Positions 8,823 through 17,386 of a stretch of DNA of 64,000 nucleotides are shown here, piece after piece (positions within the stretch are counted from its first letter, which is position 1; each line of letters starts with the position of its first letter). The notes beneath the pieces were generated by a model. That model was given only the letters and a program-made list of their open reading frames with translations. It ran no database searches and was not told the origin of the DNA. A program made the position numbers and the translations under genes. The DNA comes from RSA9 sp036381195 (GTDB lineage Bacteria; Gemmatimonadota; Gemmatimonadetes; Longimicrobiales; RSA9), in assembly GCA_036381195.1 (NCBI GenBank), contig DASVDH010000047.1, positions 44,156 through 108,155 on the forward strand. Reading direction: 5' to 3'.

Positions 8823-9428
8823 TCACGCCCGCGGCTCGATCATCCCGAAGGCCTGGGGCTCGCGGTCCAGCGGGCCCGCGACCCACACACGCGCGCCGAC
8901 CCACGCCTCGAGCGCGGCCGGCGGCCGGACCAGCGGGATGCGCCGGCCGTCTGCCGTCACGAGCACGAGCCGGCCGGCTTCGCGCTCGAGCCGCCCGTCC
9001 ACCGCGGGCTGGCCGTCCACGGCCGTCACGGTGAAGGACACGGCCTCCAGGGCGGGGCCCGGCGTCGTGCCGGAGGTGGGCCGCCCCACGGCAACCACTT
9101 CCGCCCCGGCGACCCGCGCGAGCGCCTCTCGTTGCGGGCCGACCAGCTCGACCTCCGCGCCGCCGCCGGCGGGCCGGAGCACCACGCGCCCGAGCGGCTC
9201 CGCGCCCACGACCGCGACGATCCCGCGCAGCGTGTCCGCCGCCGTGGCAGCGCGGGACGCGCCCCGCGGCTCCCCCGCCGGCCTGCCGCCGTTGCACGCG
9301 AAGGCGGCCATCGCCGCCAGCGCGGCGGCGGCCAATCCCCGCCCGACCCGTTCCCTGGCCGGTCGGCCGCCCCGCGGCCGCTCGCGCCCGCGCGCCTTCC
9401 GCTTCGCCGCGGCGGCGGCGAGCGCCAC
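8823..9428 (-). CDS. Putative lipoprotein, DUF5666-like
   Basis: The product is about 200 residues with a basic n-region, a hydrophobic run and a lipobox-like MAAFAC, so it is probably a lipoprotein. The rest is two repeats of a small beta-rich unit, each ending in a strand pair such as VVAVVGAEPLGRVVL and GARVWVAGPL, which resembles the OB-like DUF5666 proteins; this is a weak match by eye. The start is uncertain: tandem GTG codons at 9431 and 9428 follow a GGAGG, and spacing favours 9428; the in-frame ATG at the lipobox is too late. It lies about 90 bp downstream of the metalloprotease gene on the same strand. Confidence 0.55.
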   Translation of the reverse strand: MALAAAAAKRKARGRERPRGGRPARERVGRGLAAAALAAMAAFACNGGRPAGEPRGASRAATAADTLRGIVAVVGAEPLGRVVLRPAGGGAEVELVGPQREALARVAGAEVVAVGRPTSGTTPGPALEAVSFTVTAVDGQPAVDGRLEREAGRLVLVTADGRRIPLVRPPAALEAWVGARVWVAGPLDREPQAFGMIEPRA

Positions 9429-9440
9429 CACCCCCTCCGT

Positions 9441-9544
9441 GCGCCCCACTGGACCCTCACGATGCGGAGCCGGCAGCGCGTTCGGCGGCATGTCGTCGCG
9501 CAACCCCTGCACGCGCCTCACTCGACCCTCGCGATGTGGAGTCG
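9441..9544. repeat. 32-bp direct repeat at the 3' end of the metalloprotease gene
   Basis: Positions 9513-9544 (the last codons and stop of the metalloprotease) recur at 9441-9472 with 27 of 32 bases identical, 72 bp apart and in the same orientation. The downstream copy would encode LRIVRVQ in place of LHIARVE, so it looks like a duplicated gene end left after recombination or slippage. Confidence 0.65.
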
Positions 9545-11908
9545 GAGCGTGGCGGGGGGCGGCCCGCCGCCCTGCGTGGTGAGCTCCACGAGCTGCGGAG
9601 CGGCCTGCGTTCCGGAGAGCTCGAAGATCGAGGCCGTGCCTGCGCGTAGCGCCGGCACGTCCACCGCGAAGTCGCCGAACGCGATGGCGCGCGGAGCCAG
9701 CGGGTACGGGCGAGGGAACTCCAGCGGTCGCGACTCGTTCAGCCCCGCGAACACGTCCGGCAAGTGCCAGCTCGGCATCCGGAGTTGCGGCCGCTGCGGC
9801 GTGAAGCCAGGCCGGTCGTCCAGGGCCAGCGCCAGCGTGAAGTCGGCCAGCAGCTCCGCGAACGGCCGGTCCGTCCGGGCCGAGAGGTTCGCGACTCCCG
9901 CAAGGTTCGGCTCCTGCGTCAACGCCCGCAGGAACGCCGCCTCGTCCGCCGCGTAGTGGTCCACCGCCCACCGCACCAGCGCCCAGCCGCTGCCGTAGAA
10001 AGAGGCGTCCCCCGTCCCCACGGAGCCGAGCGGCGTGCGCCTCTCGTTCTCCTCCATGTAGTTCCCCAGGTCCACGAACGCGGGCAACATGCCGTACGGC
10101 TTGCCCTCGCACCCGGGATCCTCCACCTCGATCGCGCAACGCATGCCCTGCTCGAACCGGGCGTTGCCCTTCCAGGCGAGGCCGAAGAGGGGGCGCATGA
10201 GCAGCTCTTCGGCGATCCGGGCCGTGCTCTCCTCCAGCCACACGTCCTCCGGCCGGCCGCCTCGCGAGATCCGCTCCGCGAAAGAGGCGACGTGCTTCAC
10301 CTCGTGGATCAGCACGCCCCGCGTGAAGCGGTACCAGGAGGCGGTCGAGCTGACGTCGAGCCAGGAAGATCCTCCGCCGCCGAGCCGCGTCGGCACCGAT
10401 CCGTAGAAGATCTCCGCCACGTTGCTCTGGCTGCACTGCTGGCGCGGGAACAGGTCGCCCGAGAAGACGAACGCGAACACGTTGCCGTCGAAGTCGTTCA
10501 CCACCTCGGTGAACAGCATGTACACGCGCCCGTTGTCATCGGTCGCCCCGTCCAGCTTCAGCGGGTCCCCGAAGTTCTGCGTGATGAGGGCGTGCATCAC
10601 GCCGTCGTACTCCTCGCCCAGCTTCACGTAGAGCGAGTCCATCCTCCCGGCCAGCGGGGCGTTGCGATCTTCGAGCACGACGGCGCGGGTCCCCGAGTAG
10701 ACGACGCGGCCCACGGCTTCCACGAAGCTGTCGCACTGGTTCTTGGCATCGAGGTCCGGCACGCGGAACCGGATCGTGTCGCCCACGGCGGGCGGCGGCG
10801 CGGCGGCGGCGGCCGCCGCGACCCGTGCGCTCGCCAGGGCGCGCGCGGCCTGCGGCGCACCCGTGCGCGGGCCGAGGCGGCGCAGCAGGGCGAGGTTCAG
10901 CCTCAGCACCCCCTCGTGGGCCTGCGCGCGCCGCCGCAGCTCGCGGACCGTTGCATCCGACGGTGCGCCGGCGAGGGGCTGCGGGCGGGCCGGGGACGCG
11001 GCCCGCCGCGCGGCGGTCGCCCGCGGCGCGGCGGTCGCCTGCGCTGCCACAGCCGCGTCGAGGCCCGCCATGGCCGGCGGCTGCGCCGTCGTCGCCACGC
11101 TCGCGCCGCGCAGCCGGAACGCGCTCTGGGCTGCGGGGGCCGTGCTCGTGTTGATCACACCGATCACGTAACGCCCGCCGCCGCTCGCCAGCTCGTTGCA
11201 GCGGATCTCGTCCCCGTCCAGGATGAGGATGGATTCGCCGGGGCCGAGCGAGCGCGGGATGGCGACGTCGAGGGGATGATCCAGCGTGCCGGCCGCGCCG
11301 GCCACCGTCACCTCGACGGGCACCGGCCGCGTCGGCTCGCACGGCAACAGGCTGCGCGAGGGGACCGTGATCGTGAGCCGGGTGGGCGATGCGTCGGTCA
11401 CCGTGGCCGGCGCGCCGTTCACCGTGACGGCGTTCCCGGCCGGCGTCGGGCTGAACCCACTGCCCGTGATGGTGGCGATGGTTCCGGGCCGCAGCACGGC
11501 CGGCTCGATCGCGGCGATGACCGGCGCCTCCACCGGCTGCGCGTCCGCGGTAAAGAGCACGCTCCCCGCCCCCTCCACCACCGCCTGCGCGCGCTGCTCG
11601 CCGGCCAGCGGGCCGAGTACCCAGACGGCCTCGGCGCGGCCGTCCTGGCCGCTCGCCCCGCCCGAGATCGTGCCGCCGCCCGAGAGCACGGACCAGTCCA
11701 CGCGGACGCCGGCGAGCGGCGCGCCGCTCCGGTCGGTGACCCGCACCGCGAGCGGCACGCTGGAACTGGCGCTGGCCGGGATCGGGCTTGGTGTGAGCGG
11801 CTCGATGAGCCCTGGCGTGCGGGGCTCGGCGGGATCGTCGCACGCGGCGAGGCCGGCCGCGATCGCGAGGCCGAGTGCGGGCCGCAACACCGAGAGCCGA
11901 AACGACAT
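9518..11908 (-). CDS. Lipoprotein zinc metalloprotease with Big-1-like and IPT/TIG domains
   Basis: This 796-residue protein has a lipoprotein signal ending LAAGLAACDD. Residues about 45-125 resemble a bacterial Ig-like (Big-1) domain (PLAGVRVDWSVLSGGGTISG), and about 130-215 form an IPT/TIG domain (IAAIEPAVLRPGTIATITG). After an Ala-rich linker the C-terminal half carries HEVKH (535-539), an HExxH zinc motif, with a second Glu about 20 residues on in WLEESTARIAEE, as in gluzincins of the M30 hyicolysin type. I infer a surface-anchored peptidase. The start at 11908 has GGAGGG upstream. The gene lies 182 bp downstream of citrate synthase on the same strand. Confidence 0.8.
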   Translation of the reverse strand: MSFRLSVLRPALGLAIAAGLAACDDPAEPRTPGLIEPLTPSPIPASASSSVPLAVRVTDRSGAPLAGVRVDWSVLSGGGTISGGASGQDGRAEAVWVLGPLAGEQRAQAVVEGAGSVLFTADAQPVEAPVIAAIEPAVLRPGTIATITGSGFSPTPAGNAVTVNGAPATVTDASPTRLTITVPSRSLLPCEPTRPVPVEVTVAGAAGTLDHPLDVAIPRSLGPGESILILDGDEIRCNELASGGGRYVIGVINTSTAPAAQSAFRLRGASVATTAQPPAMAGLDAAVAAQATAAPRATAARRAASPARPQPLAGAPSDATVRELRRRAQAHEGVLRLNLALLRRLGPRTGAPQAARALASARVAAAAAAAPPPAVGDTIRFRVPDLDAKNQCDSFVEAVGRVVYSGTRAVVLEDRNAPLAGRMDSLYVKLGEEYDGVMHALITQNFGDPLKLDGATDDNGRVYMLFTEVVNDFDGNVFAFVFSGDLFPRQQCSQSNVAEIFYGSVPTRLGGGGSSWLDVSSTASWYRFTRGVLIHEVKHVASFAERISRGGRPEDVWLEESTARIAEELLMRPLFGLAWKGNARFEQGMRCAIEVEDPGCEGKPYGMLPAFVDLGNYMEENERRTPLGSVGTGDASFYGSGWALVRWAVDHYAADEAAFLRALTQEPNLAGVANLSARTDRPFAELLADFTLALALDDRPGFTPQRPQLRMPSWHLPDVFAGLNESRPLEFPRPYPLAPRAIAFGDFAVDVPALRAGTASIFELSGTQAAPQLVELTTQGGGPPPATLRLHIARVE

Positions 11909-12090
11909 ACAGGCCCTCCGGGGGGCGAACGGCGACCGGCGCACCCGCGCCGGCCGACCTGTGAACGAGATCCCGGGCGCGTTCCCTCTCCGGAACGGCA
12001 GTGACCCGAATCTAGCCTCGCCAGCCGCGCCGGTGGAGGCGGGGACAGGGGCCTCCCGCCCCGGTACGGCGCCGCGTGGCGGGGTGGCGG

Positions 12091-13398
12091 CTACGCGCGT
12101 TCCCCCATGGGCAGGTAGTCCCGCTCGTCCGCGCCCGTGTAGATCTGGCGCGGCCGTGCGATCTTCTGCTCCGGGTCCGTGAGCATCTCCTGCCACTGGG
12201 CCAGCCACCCGGCCGTGCGCGGGATCGCGAACAGCACGGGGAACATCTCGACCGGGAAGCCCATCGCCTGGTAGATGATGCCCGAATAGAAGTCCACGTT
12301 CGGGTAGAGCTTGCGCGAGACGAAGTACTCGTCTTCGAGGGCGATCCGCTCGAGCTCCATGGCCACGTCGAGCAGCGGGCTCCGGCCCGTGACCTCGAGG
12401 ACCTGCGTGGCCATGTCCTTGAGGATGCGCGCGCGGGGGTCGTAGTTCTTGTAGACGCGGTGGCCGAACCCCATGAGGCGGAACTCGCCCTTCTTGGCGC
12501 GCGCCACGTACTCCGGCACGCGGTCCTTCGTACCGATCTCGCGCAGCATGCGCAGCACCTGTTCGTTGGCGCCGCCGTGCAGTGGGCCGTAGAGCGCGGC
12601 CGCGGCCGCGGCGACACAGACGTACGGATCGGAGAGCGCGCTGCCCACGCTGCGCATCGCGTTCGCGCTGCAGTTCTGCTCGTGATCCAGGTGCAGGATG
12701 AACAGCACGTCGAGCGCTCGCTCGAGGACGGGGTCCGGCCGGTAGCGGGACTCCGTCATGCGATACATCATGCTGAGGAAGTTGCCCGTGAAGCTGAGCT
12801 CGTTGTCCGGGTAGGCGTAGGGCAGGCCCATGCGGTGCCGGTACGCGAAGGCGGCGATGGTCGGCATCTTCGCGATCAGCCGCACGATCTGGTGGCGCCG
12901 GGTCACGGGGTCCTGGACGTTGCGCGCCTCGGGATAGAACGTCGAGAGCGCGGCCACGGTGCTCACCAGGATGCCCATCGGGTGCGCATCGTAGTGGAAG
13001 CCGTCCATGAACTTCTTGATGCTCTCGTGGATGAGCGTGTGATGCGTCACCTCGCGCTCCCACGCGCGCAGCTCGGCTTCCGTGGGGAGCTCGCCGTTCA
13101 ACACCAGGTACGCGGACTCGAGATAGGTGCTGCGTTCCGCGAGCTGCTCGATCGGATAGCCGCGGTAGCGCAGGATCCCCCGTTCGCCGTCGATGAACGT
13201 GATCGCGCTCTTGCACGACGCGGTGTTCATGAACGCGGGGTCGTAGCTCAGCAGCCCGAAGTCGTCGTCGGACGCCTTGATCTGCCGCAGGTCCATGCCG
13301 CGGATGTTGGCGCCGTAGGTGGGATAGGTGCCGTACTGGATCGGTACCTCGTACCGCTTCCCGGTCCGGTTATCAATGATCGTGAGCGTGTCCGCCAT
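12091..13398 (-). CDS. gltA: Citrate synthase
   Basis: This is a 435-residue type II (hexameric Gram-negative-like) citrate synthase. The N-terminal beta domain (LTIIDNRTGKRYEVP) is followed by the family marks GILRYRGYPIEQLA, HDHEQN-like LHLDHEQNCSANAMR, the catalytic His in YGPLHGGANE and the second catalytic stretch GFGHRVYKNYDPRA. It condenses acetyl-CoA and oxaloacetate to citrate in the cytoplasm, the entry to the TCA cycle. The start is supported by GGAGG seven bases upstream. No other TCA gene is adjacent. Length and all catalytic motifs are normal, so the gene appears intact. Confidence 0.97.
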   Translation of the reverse strand: MADTLTIIDNRTGKRYEVPIQYGTYPTYGANIRGMDLRQIKASDDDFGLLSYDPAFMNTASCKSAITFIDGERGILRYRGYPIEQLAERSTYLESAYLVLNGELPTEAELRAWEREVTHHTLIHESIKKFMDGFHYDAHPMGILVSTVAALSTFYPEARNVQDPVTRRHQIVRLIAKMPTIAAFAYRHRMGLPYAYPDNELSFTGNFLSMMYRMTESRYRPDPVLERALDVLFILHLDHEQNCSANAMRSVGSALSDPYVCVAAAAAALYGPLHGGANEQVLRMLREIGTKDRVPEYVARAKKGEFRLMGFGHRVYKNYDPRARILKDMATQVLEVTGRSPLLDVAMELERIALEDEYFVSRKLYPNVDFYSGIIYQAMGFPVEMFPVLFAIPRTAGWLAQWQEMLTDPEQKIARPRQIYTGADERDYLPMGERA

Positions 13399-13495
13399 TC
13401 GTCCGCCTCCATGGTGCGCTGCCGCGGCGCGCTGGTCGGTCGCCGCGCGGCTCGCACGCTGATACCACGGAGCGGGGCGGCCGTTTCCTCCTCCC

Positions 13496-13541
13496 CTGTT
13501 CCCCGCCCCGGGCCGGGGCGAGGGCGAGGGCGGGAGAATGG
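13496..13541. repeat. GC-rich dispersed repeat, left copy
   Basis: The sequence centres on CCCCGCCCCGGGCCGGGGCG followed by AGGGCGAGGGCG. The same 20-bp core recurs in inverted orientation at about 13985-14035, so the two copies bracket the 18-bp repeat array. Related GGGCGAGGGCG sequences occur near 38.4, 50.8 and 59.2 kb. Confidence 0.7.
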
Positions 13542-13616
13542 CGCGAGTCGTGCGGCCTGGCGCGAATCGAGCTCGAGGCGCCGCATTACCCGGAGGGGCT
13601 CGGCATGGAGATGGAC

Positions 13617-13950
13617 CTCGCCGGCGCCGCTCGCGTGAACGTTCCCGTTCCTGTGAAGGCTCCCCTTCCCCTGAACGCTCCCGCTCCCACTCCCGTTCCC
13701 GCTGCCGTCAATGTTCGCGCTGCGGTCGACGTTCTCGCGAATATCACCGCCGCCGCCGCCGACCTTCCCGCTGGCGTGAATGTTCCTGCTGCCATGAACG
13801 TTCCCGCTGCCATCAACGTCTCCGCCGCCGTCAACGAGCTGGTCGCGGTGCGGCGCGCGGCGGCCCGGCCCCGCTGCCGCGAGCAGCGCCGCTGCCGCGA
13901 ACCTCCCCGCTGCCATCAACGTCCCCGCTGCCAACGTTCCGGCCGCCGCG
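13617..13950. repeat. Degenerate 18-bp tandem repeat array
   Basis: Read on the minus strand, about a dozen to fifteen units of roughly AGCGGGAACGTTCATGGC follow each other with 18-bp spacing and substitutions only at a few positions, with one frame change near 13850. Translated, the units would give Gly-Ser-Gly-Asn-Val-His hexapeptides. There is no start codon with a ribosome site, the frame changes within the array, and the frame runs into the citrate synthase gene, so I read it as a non-coding minisatellite or the wreck of a repetitive gene. Confidence 0.7.
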
Positions 13951-13984
13951 AAACATTCCCGCTCCCGGCCAGCGCAGGTCGCCC

Positions 13985-14035
13985 GGCACCCCTCGCCCTC
14001 GCCTCCGCCCCGGCCCGGGGCGGGGGACGGGGGAA
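13985..14035. repeat. GC-rich dispersed repeat, right (inverted) copy
   Basis: This is the reverse complement of the 13496-13541 element over a 20-bp identical core (CGCCCCGGCCCGGGGCGGGG region) plus partly matching flanks. Together the two copies enclose about 440 bp of tandem repeat DNA between citrate synthase and the coiled-coil gene. No gene is seen between 14036 and 14277. Confidence 0.65.
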
Positions 14036-14277
14036 GGGGCCGGGGAAAGGGCCGGGGGCGGCGGACCGGATCTTGCCCTACAGTGCGGGCGGGAGAGCGG
14101 CCGGCCGCCGCGGGGTGGGGCCCGGGTGGTGCGGGGCGTCGGCGCGCCGGCCCGCCTCCCTCGATCCGGGCGGATGCCGGGCCGGGTGGAGGCCGGCGCG
14201 CGGGCGGGCGAAGGAGAACGGCCGTGCACGCGCGGCTGCGCGCACACGGCCGTCGGGAGAGCGCCCGCAAGCGGCCG

Positions 14278-16953
14278 TCAGCCGGCCTGCGCGACCCGGG
14301 GACCGCCGTCCGCCTCTTCGTCCTCGCCCTCCTGCTCGGCGGCGATCGCGGCGCGGATGCGAGTCGTGATGTCCCGCTCCTGGCGCAAGCCCTCGATCAT
14401 GACCTCCGCCTGCTTCAGGAGGAACTGGAGCGAGCCGGCCTTCTCGACGGCCTGGTCCACGATGACCTTCTGACTCTGCAGCACGGCGAGACTGGAGCGC
14501 ACGTCCGCGAGTAGCGCTTCGGCGCGGGCCAGCCGCTGCTCCGCCTGCGCGATCTGCCGCCGCCGTTCCTCGACCGCGCCCTGGGCATCGCGGACCTCGC
14601 GCAACTGCGCCAACACGTCGTCGATCAACGCCCGGCTCTGCTCGATCTCGCGCTGGGCCGCGGCGATCGCGCGCACGTCCGCGGTCGTCTTCTCGGCCAG
14701 CGCGAACATCCGGTCGAGGTCCGCCTTCAATGCTTCGACCGTGCCCTGCCGCGCCGAGAGCTGCTCGAGCGAGCGTGCGAGCTCCTGCTCGACCAGCTCC
14801 CACTTCGCCAGCCGCTCCTCGAACTGGCCGAGCCGCTTCTCCACGAACTGGAACCGCGCGGCACGGTCCTCGAGCTGCGCGGATGCCTCGTCCACGCGGC
14901 TCAACTGCCGGTCGGCGGCCGAGACGGCCGCGCCGAGACGCTTGGCGCGCTCGTCCAGCTCCTGCGCGGCCGCCGCCGCCTCGCGCCGCAGCTCGGATGC
15001 CCGCTCGAGGTCCTTGGCGGCTTCCTCGAGCGCGTGCTGCCGTTGCTCGAGCTCCTGCCGCAGCGCGCGCGTCCGCTCCGCCAGGCCCTCGAGCGACTCG
15101 CAGCGCGCCTCCAGCGCGGCGACCGTGTTCTGGAGGGCCGCCATCTCGCGGCCGGCATCCATGATCGCCGAAGACAGCGTGGCGACCGACTTGCCCAGCC
15201 GCTCCGCCTGCTCCGCGCTCGCCGCGAGCCCGACGAACCGCTGCTCCGCGGCCTCGATCCGCGACTGGAGATCGCGGCCGCGCTCGTCCAGCGCGCCGCC
15301 GAGCGCACCGAGCTCCGCCATGCGGCGCTGCATGTCCTCGACGAACTCGCGCCGCGACTCGATGATGGCCATCGACTCGTTCACGCGCTTCGCCTGCTTC
15401 TGCACGAACTCGATGGTCGGCGCCATCCGGCGCAGCTCGTCTACCCGCTCGCGCAGTCCGGCGACCATCTCCTCGACACGCGCGAGCCAGGCCGTCGTCT
15501 CCGCCTGCTCCTCGCGGAAGCGGGCGACGTCGCCCGCCGCGATGCGCGCCTGCTCGAGCGCGTCCTTGACCAGGGCGTGCGTGCTGCCGAGTTGCTCGAT
15601 CTCCTTCAGCGCCGCTTCGACCGCGGGCCGCGCTTCCTCGATGCGCGCCATGCGGTCGGACGTCTCGCCCGCCGTCCGGGCGAGCGCATCCAGGTCGCGC
15701 CGCAGCGCCTGGACCTTCGCGGCCTCCGTGTCCAGACGGCCGATCGTGCCGGCGAAGGAGTCGATCTGTGAGGAGAGCGCCTGCACCTTCGCCTGGAGCG
15801 TCTCGACCGCCTGCTTCGATTCGGACAGCCCGGAGAAGCGGGTCTCGAAATCCGAGAGCGAGCTGCGCAGGTCGGCGATGCGCTGGCTGACGACCTCGAG
15901 GCCGCGGCTGTCGAACTCGTAGCGCTCGACGGCCTTGCGCACCTCCTCGCGAGCGGCCGCGAGCTCCGCGCGGATCGAGCGCACCTGGTCGTCGCTCTCC
16001 TGCTGGAGCCGGTCGACCTCGCCGGCGCGCTGTGCGACGAGGTCGTGCAGCGCCTGGAGGCCGGCCACCTGCTGCTGGAGCTGCTCGAGCGCCTGCGCGG
16101 CCTGCTGCTGCCGCTTCACGCCCTCATCGATCTGCCGGATCGCCTGGTCGAGACGGTCCGCGCGGGCGACAGCGCGATCGATGGCCTCGCGCTGCACCTC
16201 GAGCGCAGAGGCCTTCTGCGCGACGTAGTCGCCCAATGCCTTGAGCGTGTCGATCCGCTGTCTGACCTCCTCCATGGTCCGCTGCACGCCGTCCAGCCCG
16301 CGCAGCGACTGCTCGATCGCGGCGACGCGGCGCTCCTTGTCCTGGAGGGCGCGCGCGAGCTCCTCGTGTCTGCGCTCGAACGCATCGGTCCGCGAGGTCG
16401 CGGCCTGGTGCGTATCCATCACCCGCTCCAGGTGATCCTGGAGACGTGCGAGCAGCTCGCCCGTGCCGTCCACGCGTCTGCGCAGGTCCTCCGCCTCGTC
16501 CCGGAGCTCCCGGAACGGGGTCTCGAGCTCGAGGAAGGTGCCGATCTGCTCCTTCAGCTCCTCGGCCGCATCGACCTTCCGGTTCAGCTCTTCGAACAGA
16601 GACCGGATGCGTTCGGCGTCCTCCGCCGCGTGCGTGATGCGCGTCTCGGTCTTGCGCTGGCTCTGCTCCAGTCGCGCGGCCTGCTCGTCCAGGTTCTGGA
16701 ACAGCGTGGACAGCCGCTCGAGGCCTGCGAGGCGCTGCTCGAGAGCGCCGAGGCGGCCGGCGAGCGTTTCCATCTCGCTGTTCGCGCGCGCGACCGACTC
16801 GCCGAGCTGCTGCGCGCGCTCCAGCGAGGCCCGCGCCGTCTCGACCAGCGCCTCGCAGTGCTCGCGCTCCTTCTGCAGCCCGTGCAGGACGCGCTGCATC
16901 TCCTCCGTGAGCTCCGAGTTGTTGCCGAGCAGGTTCTTGAGCAGCGTTGCCAT
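14278..16953 (-). CDS. Very long coiled-coil protein
   Basis: The 891-residue product is almost entirely heptad-patterned, rich in Glu, Arg, Ala, Leu and Gln, without signal peptide or membrane helix. It opens MATLLKNLLGNNSELTEEMQ and ends in an acidic tail (EGEDEEADGGPRVAQAG). Repeated segments such as LDEQAARLEQSQ, LEEAAKDLERAS and AEQRLARAEALLAD suggest a long rod, comparable in architecture to SMC-arm or filament-forming scaffold proteins, but it lacks ATPase head motifs. A cytoplasmic structural or polar scaffold role is an inference. GGAGGAG lies nine bases before the ATG. It is flanked by a repeat-rich region downstream and diverges from the serine hydrolase. Confidence 0.85.
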   Translation of the reverse strand: MATLLKNLLGNNSELTEEMQRVLHGLQKEREHCEALVETARASLERAQQLGESVARANSEMETLAGRLGALEQRLAGLERLSTLFQNLDEQAARLEQSQRKTETRITHAAEDAERIRSLFEELNRKVDAAEELKEQIGTFLELETPFRELRDEAEDLRRRVDGTGELLARLQDHLERVMDTHQAATSRTDAFERRHEELARALQDKERRVAAIEQSLRGLDGVQRTMEEVRQRIDTLKALGDYVAQKASALEVQREAIDRAVARADRLDQAIRQIDEGVKRQQQAAQALEQLQQQVAGLQALHDLVAQRAGEVDRLQQESDDQVRSIRAELAAAREEVRKAVERYEFDSRGLEVVSQRIADLRSSLSDFETRFSGLSESKQAVETLQAKVQALSSQIDSFAGTIGRLDTEAAKVQALRRDLDALARTAGETSDRMARIEEARPAVEAALKEIEQLGSTHALVKDALEQARIAAGDVARFREEQAETTAWLARVEEMVAGLRERVDELRRMAPTIEFVQKQAKRVNESMAIIESRREFVEDMQRRMAELGALGGALDERGRDLQSRIEAAEQRFVGLAASAEQAERLGKSVATLSSAIMDAGREMAALQNTVAALEARCESLEGLAERTRALRQELEQRQHALEEAAKDLERASELRREAAAAAQELDERAKRLGAAVSAADRQLSRVDEASAQLEDRAARFQFVEKRLGQFEERLAKWELVEQELARSLEQLSARQGTVEALKADLDRMFALAEKTTADVRAIAAAQREIEQSRALIDDVLAQLREVRDAQGAVEERRRQIAQAEQRLARAEALLADVRSSLAVLQSQKVIVDQAVEKAGSLQFLLKQAEVMIEGLRQERDITTRIRAAIAAEQEGEDEEADGGPRVAQAG

Positions 16954-17324
16954 GGCTGGCGCTCCTCCATGCGCTCGCCGCCGGAAGGCGGACGGATCGC
17001 CATCCGGCGAGCCCGGGATCGGGACTCGCTGGCCGGGGAACGGGAATACCGGGGTGGATACGGACCCCCTTCCTCGCAAGCGTCGGGCCTCGCGCGCGCT
17101 GACGCGCGCACGGTTCGATGGCGCCAGGTGTTGCGGGGCCTGCCGCCCCCCGCCGACCGGCCGGCCGCACTTGCAATCTGCGAGGAGTGTGGCGGAATGC
17201 AGAGCGCGCCCGCCGGGCAGGGGTGTCCGGCCCGCACGCGGGCGCCGCAAGGCCGGGCGGCCCGGCGAAAACCCGTCGGGGCGAGAGTCGGCATCGCCCG
17301 GGGTGTCCGGACGCGCCCGCGGGG
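16954..17324. other. Divergent intergenic region
   Basis: No gene is seen between the coiled-coil gene and the serine hydrolase. It ends in a candidate promoter for the latter (17325-17353). A somewhat AT-richer patch (cacttgcaatctgcg, about 17168-17182) may belong to the promoter of the coiled-coil gene. Confidence 0.45.
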
Positions 17325-17353
17325 TTGAGCCCGCGGCCAGCGGCGGCTATCTA
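17325..17353 (+). promoter_or_regulatory. Candidate promoter of the serine hydrolase gene
   Basis: TTGAGC at 17325-17330 and TATCTA at 17348-17353 are separated by 17 bp and sit 34 bp upstream of the ATG at 17387, which has its own GGAGG. The hexamers are imperfect matches to the housekeeping consensus, so this is a candidate only. Confidence 0.4.
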
Positions 17354-17386
17354 TCGCTGTCGCCCCAAAACCGGAGGACCCGAGAC

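Noticed and set aside
8823..10436. An extended reading of the small lipoprotein gene through the metalloprotease 3' region
   Set aside because: The extension is out of frame with the metalloprotease, has no homologous look, and internal GTG starts with a ribosome site fit a short lipoprotein.
13248..14270. A minus-strand frame through the 18-bp array, considered as a repetitive adhesin gene
   Set aside because: It runs into the citrate synthase gene, has no signal peptide or start site, and the repeat units change frame within the array.
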